From assembly GCF_029338315.1 (NCBI RefSeq), contig NZ_CP119794.1, positions 3,410,001 to 3,474,000 on the forward strand: a stretch of 64,000 bases of DNA, read 5' to 3'. The notes beneath the pieces are model-generated. The model did no database searches, was not told the DNA's origin, and worked only from the letters and a program-made list of their open reading frames with translations. Of the stretch, positions 1-8,594 are shown one piece after another. The position numbers and the translations under genes are program-made. This DNA is from Haloarcula regularis. GTDB lineage: Archaea; Halobacteriota; Halobacteria; Halobacteriales; Haloarculaceae. Position 1 is the stretch's first letter. Each line of letters begins with the position of its first letter.

Positions 1-212
1 TGCGGTATCTCGAATCCGGGGGAACCCTCGAGAAGGCCATCGGCGTCCTCAAGAAGCGATACGGCGACTTCGAGAGAGCACTCCGCTTAGTCTCGATCGA
101 GTCGGGGACTGGCCTGACCGTCGGTAACCCGATCACTGGCTACCACGGGCTCCTGACCGGCATCGCCAAGCCCGCGGACCAGTCCACCGGCGACGGCGAC
201 GGTGACGAATAG
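1..212 (+). CDS. C-terminal part of an unidentified protein
   Basis: The window opens inside a gene. Reading from base 3, 69 codons are open to a TAG at 210-212. The visible tail starts RYLESGG, has a helical stretch rich in Lys/Arg/Leu, then a Gly-rich segment, and ends in an acidic Gly/Asp tail, as many halophilic proteins do. No family signature is recognisable from this fragment. It ends five bases before the sensor kinase start at 218, so the two are probably cotranscribed. The N-terminus lies outside the window. Confidence 0.6.
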   Translation, partial: RYLESGGTLEKAIGVLKKRYGDFERALRLVSIESGTGLTVGNPITGYHGLLTGIAKPADQSTGDGDGDE

Positions 213-217
213 AACAT

Positions 218-2411
218 ATGGCCAGGGACCGTACCCGACCGTCGGCACAGATCGGGCTCGACGTCGACAGGGACCGGGACCGGGAGCTGCTCGCGAAACT
301 GTTCGTCGACTCCGAGGTCCGAGAGTTCTCCGGGCCGGTCCCCGACGAGACGGACCTCTGTATCATCGACGAACGTGCGCTGGAGCGCTCGTCCGACCGG
401 TTCGAGGCGTGGCATGCTCGGCAATCACCGGCGTTCGCACCGGTCGTGTTACTGTCGGACGCGGGCGCGTCGACGTCTCGCGGGAGCTTCGAGGGGCTGC
501 TGGGTGGCCCCATCGATGCCGTCTTCCGCATCCCGCTGCCGAAAGCCGAACTCGGAGCGCGTATCGACAACCTGCTTCAGATGCGCGAGTTCTCGCGGGA
601 CCTGGTCGAAGAGAAACAGTTCACGGAGACGGTGTTCGAGGCGAGCCCGTTGGCGAAACTCGTCCTCGACCCGGATGGAACGGTGGTCCGGGCGAACAAT
701 CGCGCTGGCGAACTGTTCGACGTAGCGCAAAGTGACCTCGTCGGACAGAAATACAACAACGGGGACTGGCGCGCGGAGCGGGGGGGACGGATCGGAGATC
801 CCCGTCGAGGAGCGACCGCTCGAACGGCTTCTCGAATCCGGCAAGCCGGTCTACGAGTACGAACACGTCATCTCGCGCCCCAGGTACGACGACATGTGGG
901 TGTCCGTGAATATGGCACCGATATGGGACGAGTCGGCCCACCTCAAGCACGTGGTCGTGGTGATCGAGGACGTGACGGTTCGCCACGCGCAGGCCCGGGA
1001 ACTCGAACGGCAGGTCGACCTGTTTCGGAAGGCACAGGCCATCGCCAGCGTGGGGGCGTGGGAGTACGAGGTCCCGGACGACCAGCTCTACTGGACGGAC
1101 GAGGTGTACAACATCCACGGGCTGTCGACCGACGTCGCCCTGCCGGTCGAGAAGGCGCTCGAGGTTTTCCATCCCGAGGACCAGCCCGTGATCAAGGATG
1201 CGTTCTATCGGGCGATCGAAGCCGGCGAACCGTACGACCTCGAACTCCGACTCGTCCGCGACGACGGCGAGCAGCGGTGGGTGAACACCCGTGGCGAGCC
1301 ACAGTTCGTGGACGGCGACGTCGTCCGCCTCCGGGGAACTATACAGGACGTCACCGACCGGAGGGAGCGCGAAGAGCAACTCCAGCGGATGCGGAACGCG
1401 GTCGACAACGCACCCATCGGCATCACGCTCACCGACCCGTCACAGGAGGACAATCCACTCATCTACGTCAACGAGGGATTCGTCGAGATAACGGGCTACA
1501 CTCGTGAGGAGGCGCTCGGCCGAAACTGTCGATTCCTCCAGGGCCCGGACACGGGGGAAGATACGGTCGCCAGACTCAGGCGAAAGATCGACGCCGACGA
1601 CCCGGTTACGGAGACGATCCGGAACTACCGCGCCGACGGGTCCGCCTACTGGAACCAACTCCAGATCGCTCCCGTTCGCGACGACGAGGGGACGGTCGTC
1701 AACCACATCGGTTTTCAGCAGGACGTAACCGAGAGCGTCGAACGCCAGCGCCAACTCGAGATACTGGACCGGTATCTCAGACACAACATCAGGAACAAGA
1801 TGACCGTCGTCAACGGTCTCGCCGAGTCGATCCAGGAGGAGGGGCAACCGCCGGTGACGGACTACGCGAACGCCATCGAACAAGCGGGGGAGGCGCTCGT
1901 GAAGAACCTGGAGAAGGAACGCAGGGTCACGACCCTGCTCGGCACTGAGCAGGCCCCGATGCGGATCGATACGTCCGAACTCGTTCAGTCGGTCGTCACG
2001 ACGTGCACTCACCGATACCCCGACGCGACCATCACCCACAGCGGACCGGACTCGGTCGCGATCGAAGCACTCCCCGAACTGTCGCTCGCGTTCGAAGAAC
2101 TCGTCGCGAACGCGGTCGAGCACAGCGACAGGCCGTCGCCGACCGTCGAGATCGCGGTCGAGCCCACGGGCGATACCGTCTGCATCCACGTCGTCGACGA
2201 TGGCCCTGGCGTGCCGGCCGACGAGGTCGACGTCCTCAGCAACCCGGATACGGAGACGACCGTGCACCACGGCCGGGGGATGGGACTCTGGCTGGTCCAG
2301 CTGATCGTGAACCGGTCGGGTGGGACGCTCGAGTTCAGCCAGCGCGACTCCGGGGACAACGTCGTCACGATCGAGGTCCCGCGCGCGAAGGAGTCCGGCG
2401 AGGTCGAGTGA
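218..2411 (+). pseudogene. PAS-domain sensor histidine kinase (frameshifted)
   Basis: Predicted signal-transduction kinase of about 730 residues with no membrane segment, so probably cytosolic. Residues 1-125 resemble a response-regulator fold. Three PAS-type sensor regions follow (roughly 135-260, 270-390 and 390-510). The phospho-acceptor H box is LRHNIRN, His near 521, typical of haloarchaeal kinases. The C-terminus has the ATPase N box (ELVANAVEHS) and G boxes (DDGPGVP, GRGMGLWL). The reading frame shifts at a run of seven G at 780-786: residues 1-187 lie in one frame and the rest in the next. Removing one G (or adding two) restores a continuous protein. The ATG at 218 follows the upstream stop by five bases. 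The break is probably a sequence error, not decay. The sensed signal is unknown. Confidence 0.85.
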
Positions 2412-2429
2412 GCGGCCGTCGGACCCCAC

Positions 2430-2789
2430 TCAGGCCAGCAGCGACCCGACGGCGCCGCCGATGGCCGAGTCCAGGGCGAGCACGAACGCGATGAGGACAC
2501 CCACCACGAGGACGCTCAGCCCAGCCAGCCCACCGATGGGGCCCGCACCGATGCCGCCGACGAGGATGGCGACGACGCCGAACAGCACTGCCACGACGAC
2601 GCCACCGATAGCGCCGGCCAGGAGCCCGTGCCACAGTCCGCTCCAGACGTTGCCGCCGGCGACGTAGCCCGCGGCGAAGCCCCCGATGAGGCCCGCACCG
2701 ATGTGGCCGATGACCGGGACGAGGAACGCCAGGAGTCCCGCGACGATGCTCACCACGAACCCGATTCCGACCGCTCGCCAGTCAGTCAT
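2430..2789 (-). CDS. Small Gly-rich membrane protein (DUF5518-like)
   Basis: A 119-residue, very hydrophobic protein with about four membrane segments rich in Gly, Ala and Val (GAGLIGGFAAGY, GGVVVAVLFGVVAIL). Length, composition and Gly-rich helices match the haloarchaeal DUF5518 family, whose function is unknown to me. It is encoded convergently with the sensor kinase, whose stop lies 18 bases away. Nothing in the protein suggests catalysis; a structural or transport role is only a guess. Confidence 0.75.
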   Translation of the reverse strand: MTDWRAVGIGFVVSIVAGLLAFLVPVIGHIGAGLIGGFAAGYVAGGNVWSGLWHGLLAGAIGGVVVAVLFGVVAILVGGIGAGPIGGLAGLSVLVVGVLIAFVLALDSAIGGAVGSLLA

Positions 2790-2851
2790 ACCCGTCCGTA
2801 GGACGCCGACGGGATTAGCGGTTCTGCATGGTGGCCCATGTCAGGGAGTGG

Positions 2852-3253
2852 TCACTCCACCGACTGCACGAGGACGGCAAGCGCGAGCGCCGTCAGCCCC
2901 ACGTCCCGGACCATCACGTCGAGGAAGACACCGCCCTGTGTCAGCCCGACCACGAGAAGGTACAGCGTCGTCGCAGCCAGCGAGACGGCAGCGACGGTCG
3001 CGGCCACGGTCGTGTACCGGTCTGCGACCAGCGCCGCGCCGAAGCCGAGTTCCAGCACGCCGTTGACGAGCATGAACTGGACCGGCGTGACGATCAGCAG
3101 TGGTTCCAGCCAGGCGACGACGTAGGCGGCCCACGACACGGGGTCGAGCAGTTTGTGGACGCCGGCGAGAACCAGCATCGCGCCCAGCCCCACCCGGGCG
3201 ACGGCGTTCGCGTCGAGTGTGCCCAGGGCCGCCCGGGTGCGCGCAACGACCAT
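2852..3253 (-). CDS. DoxX-like integral membrane protein
   Basis: A 133-residue protein with four predicted membrane helices. The first begins VARVGLGAMLVLAGVHKLLDP, the usual DoxX/TQO-small-subunit pattern of a helix ending in a Lys followed by a loop. DoxX-type proteins are four-helix membrane proteins, some linked to quinone-dependent redox reactions; the substrate here cannot be told. The ATG at 3253 overlaps the stop of the upstream MaoC gene (TGATG), so the two are translationally coupled; a GTG one codon upstream is also possible. It is less similar to the two longer DoxX proteins at 13.4 and 62.6 kb than they are to each other. Confidence 0.75.
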   Translation of the reverse strand: MVVARTRAALGTLDANAVARVGLGAMLVLAGVHKLLDPVSWAAYVVAWLEPLLIVTPVQFMLVNGVLELGFGAALVADRYTTVAATVAAVSLAATTLYLLVVGLTQGGVFLDVMVRDVGLTALALAVLVQSVE

Positions 3254-3702
3254 CACCCGGGTGCCCGCTCGACCAGTGCCGTCCGCTCGAACGAACAGAC
3301 GAGCGTGTCCTCTTGGTTGTACGCCTCGACCTCCATCGTGACCACGCCACGTTCCTCGTCGCTCGTGAGTCGCGTCCCCGTCACCGTCGTCTCCGCCCGG
3401 ACGGTGTCGCCGTGGAAGACCGGCGCGGGGTGTTCGACGTCGTCGTAGCCGAGGTTGGCGACGATGGTCCCGTCGGTCGTGTCAGGGATAGTGAGCCCGA
3501 CGGCAAGCGACATCGTGTAGAGGCCGTTCACGACGCGCTCGCCGAACTGGGTGTCGGCGGCGAACACGGCGTCCAGGTGGAGCGGTTGCTGGTTCATCGT
3601 CAGGTCACAGAAGCGCTGGTTGTCGCTCTCGCTTATCGTGCGGCGCGCCTCGTGGACGATGGTCTCGCCCTCGGTGAACTCCTCGTAGTGCTTGCCCGCC
3701 AT
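3253..3702 (-). CDS. MaoC-family hydratase, probable mesaconyl-CoA hydratase
   Basis: A 149-residue single hot-dog-fold protein of the MaoC/R-specific enoyl-CoA hydratase family. The catalytic hydratase-2 motif appears as NQQPLHLDAVFAAD (residues about 37-50). The divergent neighbour at 3779 is a CitE-like lyase, and glutamate dehydrogenase follows. In haloarchaea using the methylaspartate cycle, mesaconyl-CoA hydratase, methylmalyl-CoA lyase and glutamate dehydrogenase belong to one acetyl-CoA assimilation pathway. The assignment to mesaconyl-CoA is therefore from context; the sequence alone supports only a hydratase of CoA thioesters. Bacterial Mch enzymes are about twice as long, so this would be the short archaeal form. 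The ATG at 3702 fits the family N-terminus. Confidence 0.8.
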   Translation of the reverse strand: MAGKHYEEFTEGETIVHEARRTISESDNQRFCDLTMNQQPLHLDAVFAADTQFGERVVNGLYTMSLAVGLTIPDTTDGTIVANLGYDDVEHPAPVFHGDTVRAETTVTGTRLTSDEERGVVTMEVEAYNQEDTLVCSFERTALVERAPG

Positions 3703-3778
3703 GGCAGGCTCACGTGCGCGGCGGCCTTAGGGGTGGGGGCAGGCCGACACTTACGGTCCCGCCGGTCCAAGCGGGGGC

Positions 3779-4618
3779 ATGGTCCGCAGGAGCGTCCTCT
3801 TCTCGCCCGGCGACGACGGCGCGAAGCTCCGGAAAGCCATCGGGAGCGACGCCGACGTGGTGGTGTTCGATCTCGAGGACGCGGTCGCGCCCGCCGCGAA
3901 ACCGGCCGCACGCGAGGCGGTCCGCGACGCCCTGGCCGACGTGCTCCCGGCCGACCCGGAGGTGTGTGTCCGTGTCAACCCCGTCGGGCAGGGCGCAGCC
4001 GCGGACCTCGACGTGGTGCTCTCCGGCCCGCACCCGGACGCCGTCGTCCTCCCGAAGACCAGCGGCGCGGCGGACGTCGACAGACTCACGGCGCTGCTTT
4101 CCGACCACGGGGTGGCCCTGCCGGTGCTGGCGCTCGTCGAGTCGGCCGCGGGTGTCCTCCACGCGGAGGCAATTGCCGCCGCCGACGCCACCGTCGCGCT
4201 CGTCTTCGGAGCCGAGGACCTCGCGGGCGATATCGGAGCCACACGGACGAGCGGGGGGGCGGAGGTCTCGCACGCCCGCCAGCACGTGGTCCTCGCGGCC
4301 AGAGCGGCGGGGGTCGACCCAATCGACACGCTCTACACTGCCTACGAGGACCACGAGGGGCTGCGCGCAGACACCGAGACGGCCGTCGGCCTGGGCTACG
4401 ACGGCAAACTCGCCATCCACCCGGCCCAGGCGACGGTCATCAACGAGGTGTTCACGCCGACGGCGGAGCGACTGGCCTGGGCCGAGCGGATTCTGGCCGC
4501 CCGCGATGCGGCCGACGGCGGCGTGTTCGTCGTCGACGGCGAGATGGTCGACGCGCCACAGGTCCGACAAGCCGAGCGCGTCGTGGCGCGGGCCGAGGCC
4601 GCGCGAGACCGCCCCTGA
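3779..4618 (+). CDS. citE: HpcH/HpaI (CitE-like) lyase, probable beta-methylmalyl-CoA / malyl-CoA lyase
   Basis: A 279-residue TIM-barrel aldolase of the citrate-lyase-beta family. Visible signatures are LFSPGDDGAKL near the N-terminus, the Mg-binding region DLEDAV (31-36), the catalytic Glu in ALVESAAGV (E121), GAEDLAGDIG (144-153, second metal-binding acidic pair) and KLAIHPAQ. In the methylaspartate cycle this enzyme cleaves beta-methylmalyl-CoA to glyoxylate and propionyl-CoA. Haloarchaea also carry a malyl-CoA thioesterase paralogue, so specificity is uncertain. It is divergent from the MaoC hydratase with a 76-base gap and lies 72 bases before glutamate dehydrogenase. Confidence 0.85.
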   Translation: MVRRSVLFSPGDDGAKLRKAIGSDADVVVFDLEDAVAPAAKPAAREAVRDALADVLPADPEVCVRVNPVGQGAAADLDVVLSGPHPDAVVLPKTSGAADVDRLTALLSDHGVALPVLALVESAAGVLHAEAIAAADATVALVFGAEDLAGDIGATRTSGGAEVSHARQHVVLAARAAGVDPIDTLYTAYEDHEGLRADTETAVGLGYDGKLAIHPAQATVINEVFTPTAERLAWAERILAARDAADGGVFVVDGEMVDAPQVRQAERVVARAEAARDRP

Positions 4619-4690
4619 GGACCGCCGACCACCCGAGGGCGACCATGGCCGGCGGTATCCTTTTCCCGTCGCTGTGTCAATCGCTATGGT

Positions 4691-5945
4691 ATGTCCACCG
4701 AGGTGAACCCGTTCGAGAGTCTGCAGGAGCAGATCGACGACGCGGCGGCGTATCTCGAATACTCGACCGACGTCCTCGAACGGTTGAAACACCCGGAGCG
4801 GGTGCTCGAGACGAACCTCTCCGTCGAGATGGACGACGGCTCCGTCGAGGTGTTTCGCGCGTACCGCTCGCAATTCAACGGCGACCGCGGCCCCTACAAG
4901 GGCGGCATCCGCTACCACCCGCAGGTCTCGCGCGACGAGGTGAAGGCGCTCTCGGGGTGGATGGTCTACAAGTGTGCCGCCGTGAACATCCCCTACGGCG
5001 GCGGGAAAGGGCATCCGGATCGACCCCCGCCAGTACTCCGACGGCGAGATAGAGCGCATCACACGGTCGTTCGCGAAGGAACTGCGCCCCATCATCGGCG
5101 AGGACCTCGACATCCCCGCGCCGGACGTCAACACCGGACAGCGGGAGATGAACTGGATCAAAGACACCTACGAGACGCTTGAGAACACGACCGAACCGGG
5201 CGTCATCACGGGGAAGGCGCCCGAGTCCGGCGGGAGCGCGGGCCGCGTCGAGGCCACCGGGCGCTCGGTGATGCTCGTCACCCGCGAGGCCTTCGACTAC
5301 CTCGACCGGAACATCGAGGACGCGACCGTCGCCGTCCAGGGGTACGGTAACGCCGGCTCCGTCGCGGCGAAACTCATCGACGACCTCGGCGCGAACGTCG
5401 TCGCCGTCTCCGACTCCTCCGGCGCGGTGTACAACGCCGACGGCCTGGACACGCGCGCCGCCAAGGACCACAAACGTGAGACGGGGACACTCGCCGGCTA
5501 CGAGGGTGCGACGGAGGAACTGACCAACGAGGACCTCCTGACGCTGGACGTCGACCTGCTGGTGCCCGCGGCGCTGGAGAACGCCATCGACGGCGACCTG
5601 GCCGCGGAGGTCCAGGCCGACATGATCGTCGAGGCCGCCAACGGGCCGCTTACGCCGCGAGCAGACGACGTCCTCACCGACCGCGACGTCCACGTCTTCC
5701 CCGACATCCTCGCGAACGCCGGCGGCGTGACCGTCTCGTACTTCGAGTGGGTCCAGAACCGCCAGCGATTCTACTGGTCCGAACAGCGGGTCAACGACGA
5801 ACTGGAGACCATCATCACCAACGCCTTCGAGGACCTGGTCGACACCTACGAGAACACCGGCGCGCCCAACTTCCGGACGGCGATGTACGTCGTCGCCATC
5901 CAGCGGGTCGTCTCGGCCGCCGAAGAGGCCGGTATCTGGCCGTAA
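4691..5945 (+). pseudogene. gdhA: Glu/Leu/Phe/Val dehydrogenase, glutamate dehydrogenase (frameshifted)
   Basis: A glutamate dehydrogenase of about 418 residues that interconverts glutamate and 2-oxoglutarate with NAD(P). The N-terminal substrate domain shows [11 protein letters not shown] and [10 protein letters not shown]. The C-terminal Rossmann domain shows [14 protein letters not shown]. The frame breaks at three G at 5009-5011: the family motif needs GGGKGGIRIDPR, and two more G restore it. The downstream part reads on from codon 108 to the stop at 5943-5945. Glutamate dehydrogenase links ammonium assimilation to the methylaspartate cycle, which fits its position after the CitE-like gene. 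The break is likely a base-calling error. Confidence 0.9.
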
Positions 5946-5992
5946 CTCGCCGGGACCGCCGCCGTTTTCACCGTTCCGTCCCACGCTCCGAC

Positions 5993-6478
5993 ATGGACAC
6001 CTACGAGCGGTCGGTCCGCGTGAAGGCCCCGTTCGAGACAGTCTGGGAGTTCCACTCGACCGGCCAGGGCCTCGTCGCGCTGACGCCCGACTGGATGAAC
6101 CTCCGCATCGAATCGGAGACGGGCCCGGACGGTGAGTCCGACCCGGAGGTGCTCGAGGCGGGGTCGACCGTCGTCTCCTCCATCAGACCGTTCGGCGTCG
6201 GCCCGCGCCAGCGCTGGGTCTCGGACATCGTGGCCCGCGAGGCCGGCGAGGACGAGGCGATGTTCCGCGACGTGATGCGCGAGGGTCCGTTCCCGCACTG
6301 GGAACACACCCATCGGTTCCGTGCCGACGGCCCTGACGCCACCATCGTCGAGGACCACGTCGAGTACGAACTCCCCGGCGGGCCACTGGGCCGTGCGGTG
6401 GGGCCGCTCGGCGTCGTCGGGTTCGAACCGATGTTCCGCTACCGCCATCGGGAGACGAAACGGCTCCTCGAAGCCTAG
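5993..6478 (+). CDS. SRPBCC-family protein
   Basis: A 161-residue soluble protein whose start (MDTYERSVRVKAPFETVWEF) is the usual beginning of the START/polyketide-cyclase-like (SRPBCC) fold: a strand, then a V-K-A-P-xxx-VW motif. It ends with a helix containing MFRYRHRETKRLLE, the C-terminal helix of the fold. Such proteins bind hydrophobic ligands; the ligand is unknown. It overlaps the convergent gene at 6475 by four bases. Confidence 0.8.
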   Translation: MDTYERSVRVKAPFETVWEFHSTGQGLVALTPDWMNLRIESETGPDGESDPEVLEAGSTVVSSIRPFGVGPRQRWVSDIVAREAGEDEAMFRDVMREGPFPHWEHTHRFRADGPDATIVEDHVEYELPGGPLGRAVGPLGVVGFEPMFRYRHRETKRLLEA

Positions 6479-7017
6479 AGGTACTGGGTCTCGGTCACCT
6501 CGACGCCGACCGGGGCCCCGCGGCGCGCCGTCCGGCCGTCGAGTTCGACCGTCACGTCCACCGAGCGGGGAGCGACAGACAGCACGCGCTCGAGCGGGAC
6601 AGACGGTTCGGCCACGACGTCTCCATCCCGGTTCCGCGTGACGCCGTAGTCGACGGTGACGATCGACCCGAACAGGAGGCTCCGGATGCCCCGGCCGAGG
6701 CCGGCGTCGGACTCGCCCAGGCGGTCCTCGACGACCGGAACGACGGTCTCGGCGGCGTGTTCGAACGCCGTGCGCCGAAGCCATGCGGCGAACGGGCGAG
6801 TCCCGTCCCCGTCGCGGACGGCGTCTCGCTCGGGGAGGTACGTGACGTCGTCGCGGACTGTCCGCGTCGAGACGGGTGCTCCGCTCGGCCGGTGGAGGCC
6901 GCGTTCCGCGGCGACGTCCGCTCTGGTGGCGTCCCCCAGTGCCACTGCGCCGACGAGGGCGGCGAGGCCACCGCCGAGGGCCGACAGATAGCGTCGTCGG
7001 TTCACGGTCGCAACCAC
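6475..7017 (-). CDS. Uncharacterised exported protein with Tat-like signal
   Basis: A 180-residue protein starting MVATVNRRRYLSALGGGLAALVGAVALG, with a twin-arginine-type signal (RRRYLSALGG followed by a hydrophobic stretch). The mature part is acidic, rich in Arg, Val and Thr, with no domain I recognise; part of it (FGSIVTVDYGVTRNRDGD) suggests a beta-rich fold. The Tat signal implies export of a folded protein, the usual haloarchaeal route. It has no close partners: convergent with the SRPBCC gene and divergent from the oxidoreductase at 7132. Confidence 0.7.
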   Translation of the reverse strand: MVATVNRRRYLSALGGGLAALVGAVALGDATRADVAAERGLHRPSGAPVSTRTVRDDVTYLPERDAVRDGDGTRPFAAWLRRTAFEHAAETVVPVVEDRLGESDAGLGRGIRSLLFGSIVTVDYGVTRNRDGDVVAEPSVPLERVLSVAPRSVDVTVELDGRTARRGAPVGVEVTETQYL

Positions 7018-7101
7018 GCGACCGTCGGGAATAACCCTTCAGATGGCTCAAGCGTCGTTTGTAGCGTCCCGTGCCCGTAGACCAAGTCCGACAAGGCCTA
7101 C

Positions 7102-7110
7102 ATTTATCTG
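7102..7110 (+). promoter_or_regulatory. TATA box for the FAD oxidoreductase at 7132
   Basis: The AT-rich stretch ATTTATCTG sits about 26 bases before the ATG at 7132. That is the spacing expected when transcription begins at the start codon, so the mRNA is probably leaderless. This decides the start in favour of 7132 over a codon further upstream. Confidence 0.5.
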
Positions 7111-7131
7111 TCAAACGAGCCATTGTATCGT

Positions 7132-7686
7132 ATGCCTGATGTACTCGTGGTCGGCGGCGGCGCCGCCGGCCTCAGTGCCGCACTGTTCACCTCCAAGAAC
7201 GGCCTCGAGACCGTCGTGTACGACACGGACAAGACCTGGCTCCACAAGGCCCACCTGTTCAACTACCTCGGTATCGAGTCGCGAGACGGCACCGAGTTCC
7301 TCGAGGACGCCCGCGAGCAGGTCGCGTCGTTCGGCGCCGACCGCCGCGAGGCAGCGGTCACTGCGGTCGAGACCACGGACGACGGCTTCACCGCGACGAC
7401 AGAGGAGGGCGAGGTGACGGCGACCTACCTGATCCTGGCGACTGGCGCAAAACGCGACCTGGCCGAGGACCTGGGCTGTGCGACGACCGACGAGGGCGTC
7501 GTCGACGTGGACGTCTCGATGGAGACCAGCGTCACGGACGCCTACGCGACGGGCGCGATGGTCCGTGCCGAGGAGTGGCAGGCCATCATCTCGGCGGGCG
7601 ACGGCGCGGCCGCCGCGCTGAACGTCCTCTCGAAGGAGAAGGGCGAACACTTCCACGACTTCGACACGCCCGACGACGCGCCGTGA
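7132..7686 (+). CDS. NAD(P)/FAD-dependent oxidoreductase, thioredoxin-reductase-like
   Basis: A 184-residue flavoprotein of the short thioredoxin-reductase-like type. The N-terminus holds the FAD dinucleotide-binding motif VGGGAAGLSAA, and a second motif (ATYLILATGAK) marks the end of the middle segment. The C-terminal YATGAMVRAEEWQAI matches the FAD-ribityl region of the family. The redox-active CxxC and a complete NAD(P) domain are absent, so it is not a true thioredoxin reductase. The protein at 30498 is a longer relative. Substrate unknown. Confidence 0.8.
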   Translation: MPDVLVVGGGAAGLSAALFTSKNGLETVVYDTDKTWLHKAHLFNYLGIESRDGTEFLEDAREQVASFGADRREAAVTAVETTDDGFTATTEEGEVTATYLILATGAKRDLAEDLGCATTDEGVVDVDVSMETSVTDAYATGAMVRAEEWQAIISAGDGAAAALNVLSKEKGEHFHDFDTPDDAP

Positions 7687-7701
7687 GCGGCCGCCGGCGA
7701 C

Positions 7702-8514
7702 TCACGCCCCGTCGCTGTCCAGTGCCCGCTTCTCGACGGCCCCGCGAATCGCGGCGGCGTCGAAGTCGTGGTCCGGTCGCAGGTTGACGAAGTCGAGGAA
7801 CTCCTCGGCAGCGAGCAGTTCCGCGGCGTCGTAGACGCCGCTGGCCGCGGCGACCGCCAGCGGCGCGCCGACGAGCGGTTCCAGCGCGCCCAGGGCACAC
7901 GCGAGGTCGTAGGCCCGAGCGTCGGCGATGGCGTCTTCCCGGACGCTCGTCGCGTCGATGAAGTACACCTCGTCGTCGGCGACCAGGACGTTCTCACACC
8001 GGAAGTCGCCGTGGGCCAGGCCGTGTTCGTGCATCCGGTGCAGGTCGTGAAAGACCGTCGGCGTGTGGCGTTCTATCTGCTCGCGTGGCAGGTCGTCGAG
8101 CGTCTCGAAGTCGGGGAGATACGATAGCACCACGACGCCCATCCCCTCGTACTCGAAGGCCTCGACGGGATCGGGGGCGTTGACGCCCAGTTCTTGCATT
8201 CGCTCGGTGGCCGCGAGTTCGTGTTCGGCCATCTCGTACGGGGTCCCGAAGTGCTCGAAGAAGCCCTCGGTCCCCGAGGAGAACGCGCCGAGGTTCCGCC
8301 CCGTGGTCAGCAGGCCGTGGACCAGCGAGTTCTGCTGGGTGATGAGCTTCACGAACCACCGATCGTTGACCACGAAGGGCGTCGAGAGCCAGTTGTCCGC
8401 GTTCAGGAACGTCACGCGGGCCGACGGTTCGTCGTAGCGGTCCATGACCGCCCGAACGACGCCCTCCAGTTGCTCCCAGGGGACTGACCCGCGCAGGAAC
8501 CGTCGGAACGCCAT
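7702..8514 (-). CDS. RIO-like atypical protein kinase
   Basis: A 270-residue kinase-fold protein. An N-terminal helical region precedes a kinase-like core with VVNDRWFVKLIT (ATP-binding Lys strand), the catalytic loop HGDFRCENVLV and the metal-binding Asp in YFIDATS. These are the marks of the RIO/ABC1-type atypical kinases. Unlike Rio1 and Rio2 it lacks obvious ribosome-biogenesis signatures, and the physiological target is unknown. It is convergent with the oxidoreductase at 7132 and divergent from the acyl-CoA dehydrogenase. Confidence 0.75.
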   Translation of the reverse strand: MAFRRFLRGSVPWEQLEGVVRAVMDRYDEPSARVTFLNADNWLSTPFVVNDRWFVKLITQQNSLVHGLLTTGRNLGAFSSGTEGFFEHFGTPYEMAEHELAATERMQELGVNAPDPVEAFEYEGMGVVVLSYLPDFETLDDLPREQIERHTPTVFHDLHRMHEHGLAHGDFRCENVLVADDEVYFIDATSVREDAIADARAYDLACALGALEPLVGAPLAVAAASGVYDAAELLAAEEFLDFVNLRPDHDFDAAAIRGAVEKRALDSDGA

Positions 8515-8594
8515 CGTCGGACTGGAGGATGGGCGCGGGCAAATGGCTTGTGACCGGCCCCGTGGTATTTGGTCACAGAACCCCTACGCCGGGT

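Noticed and set aside
3100..5052. A 650-codon open frame antisense to the MaoC/lyase region
   Set aside because: It covers three well-supported genes in other frames, is Arg/Gly/Pro-rich and has no domain; a GC-rich shadow.
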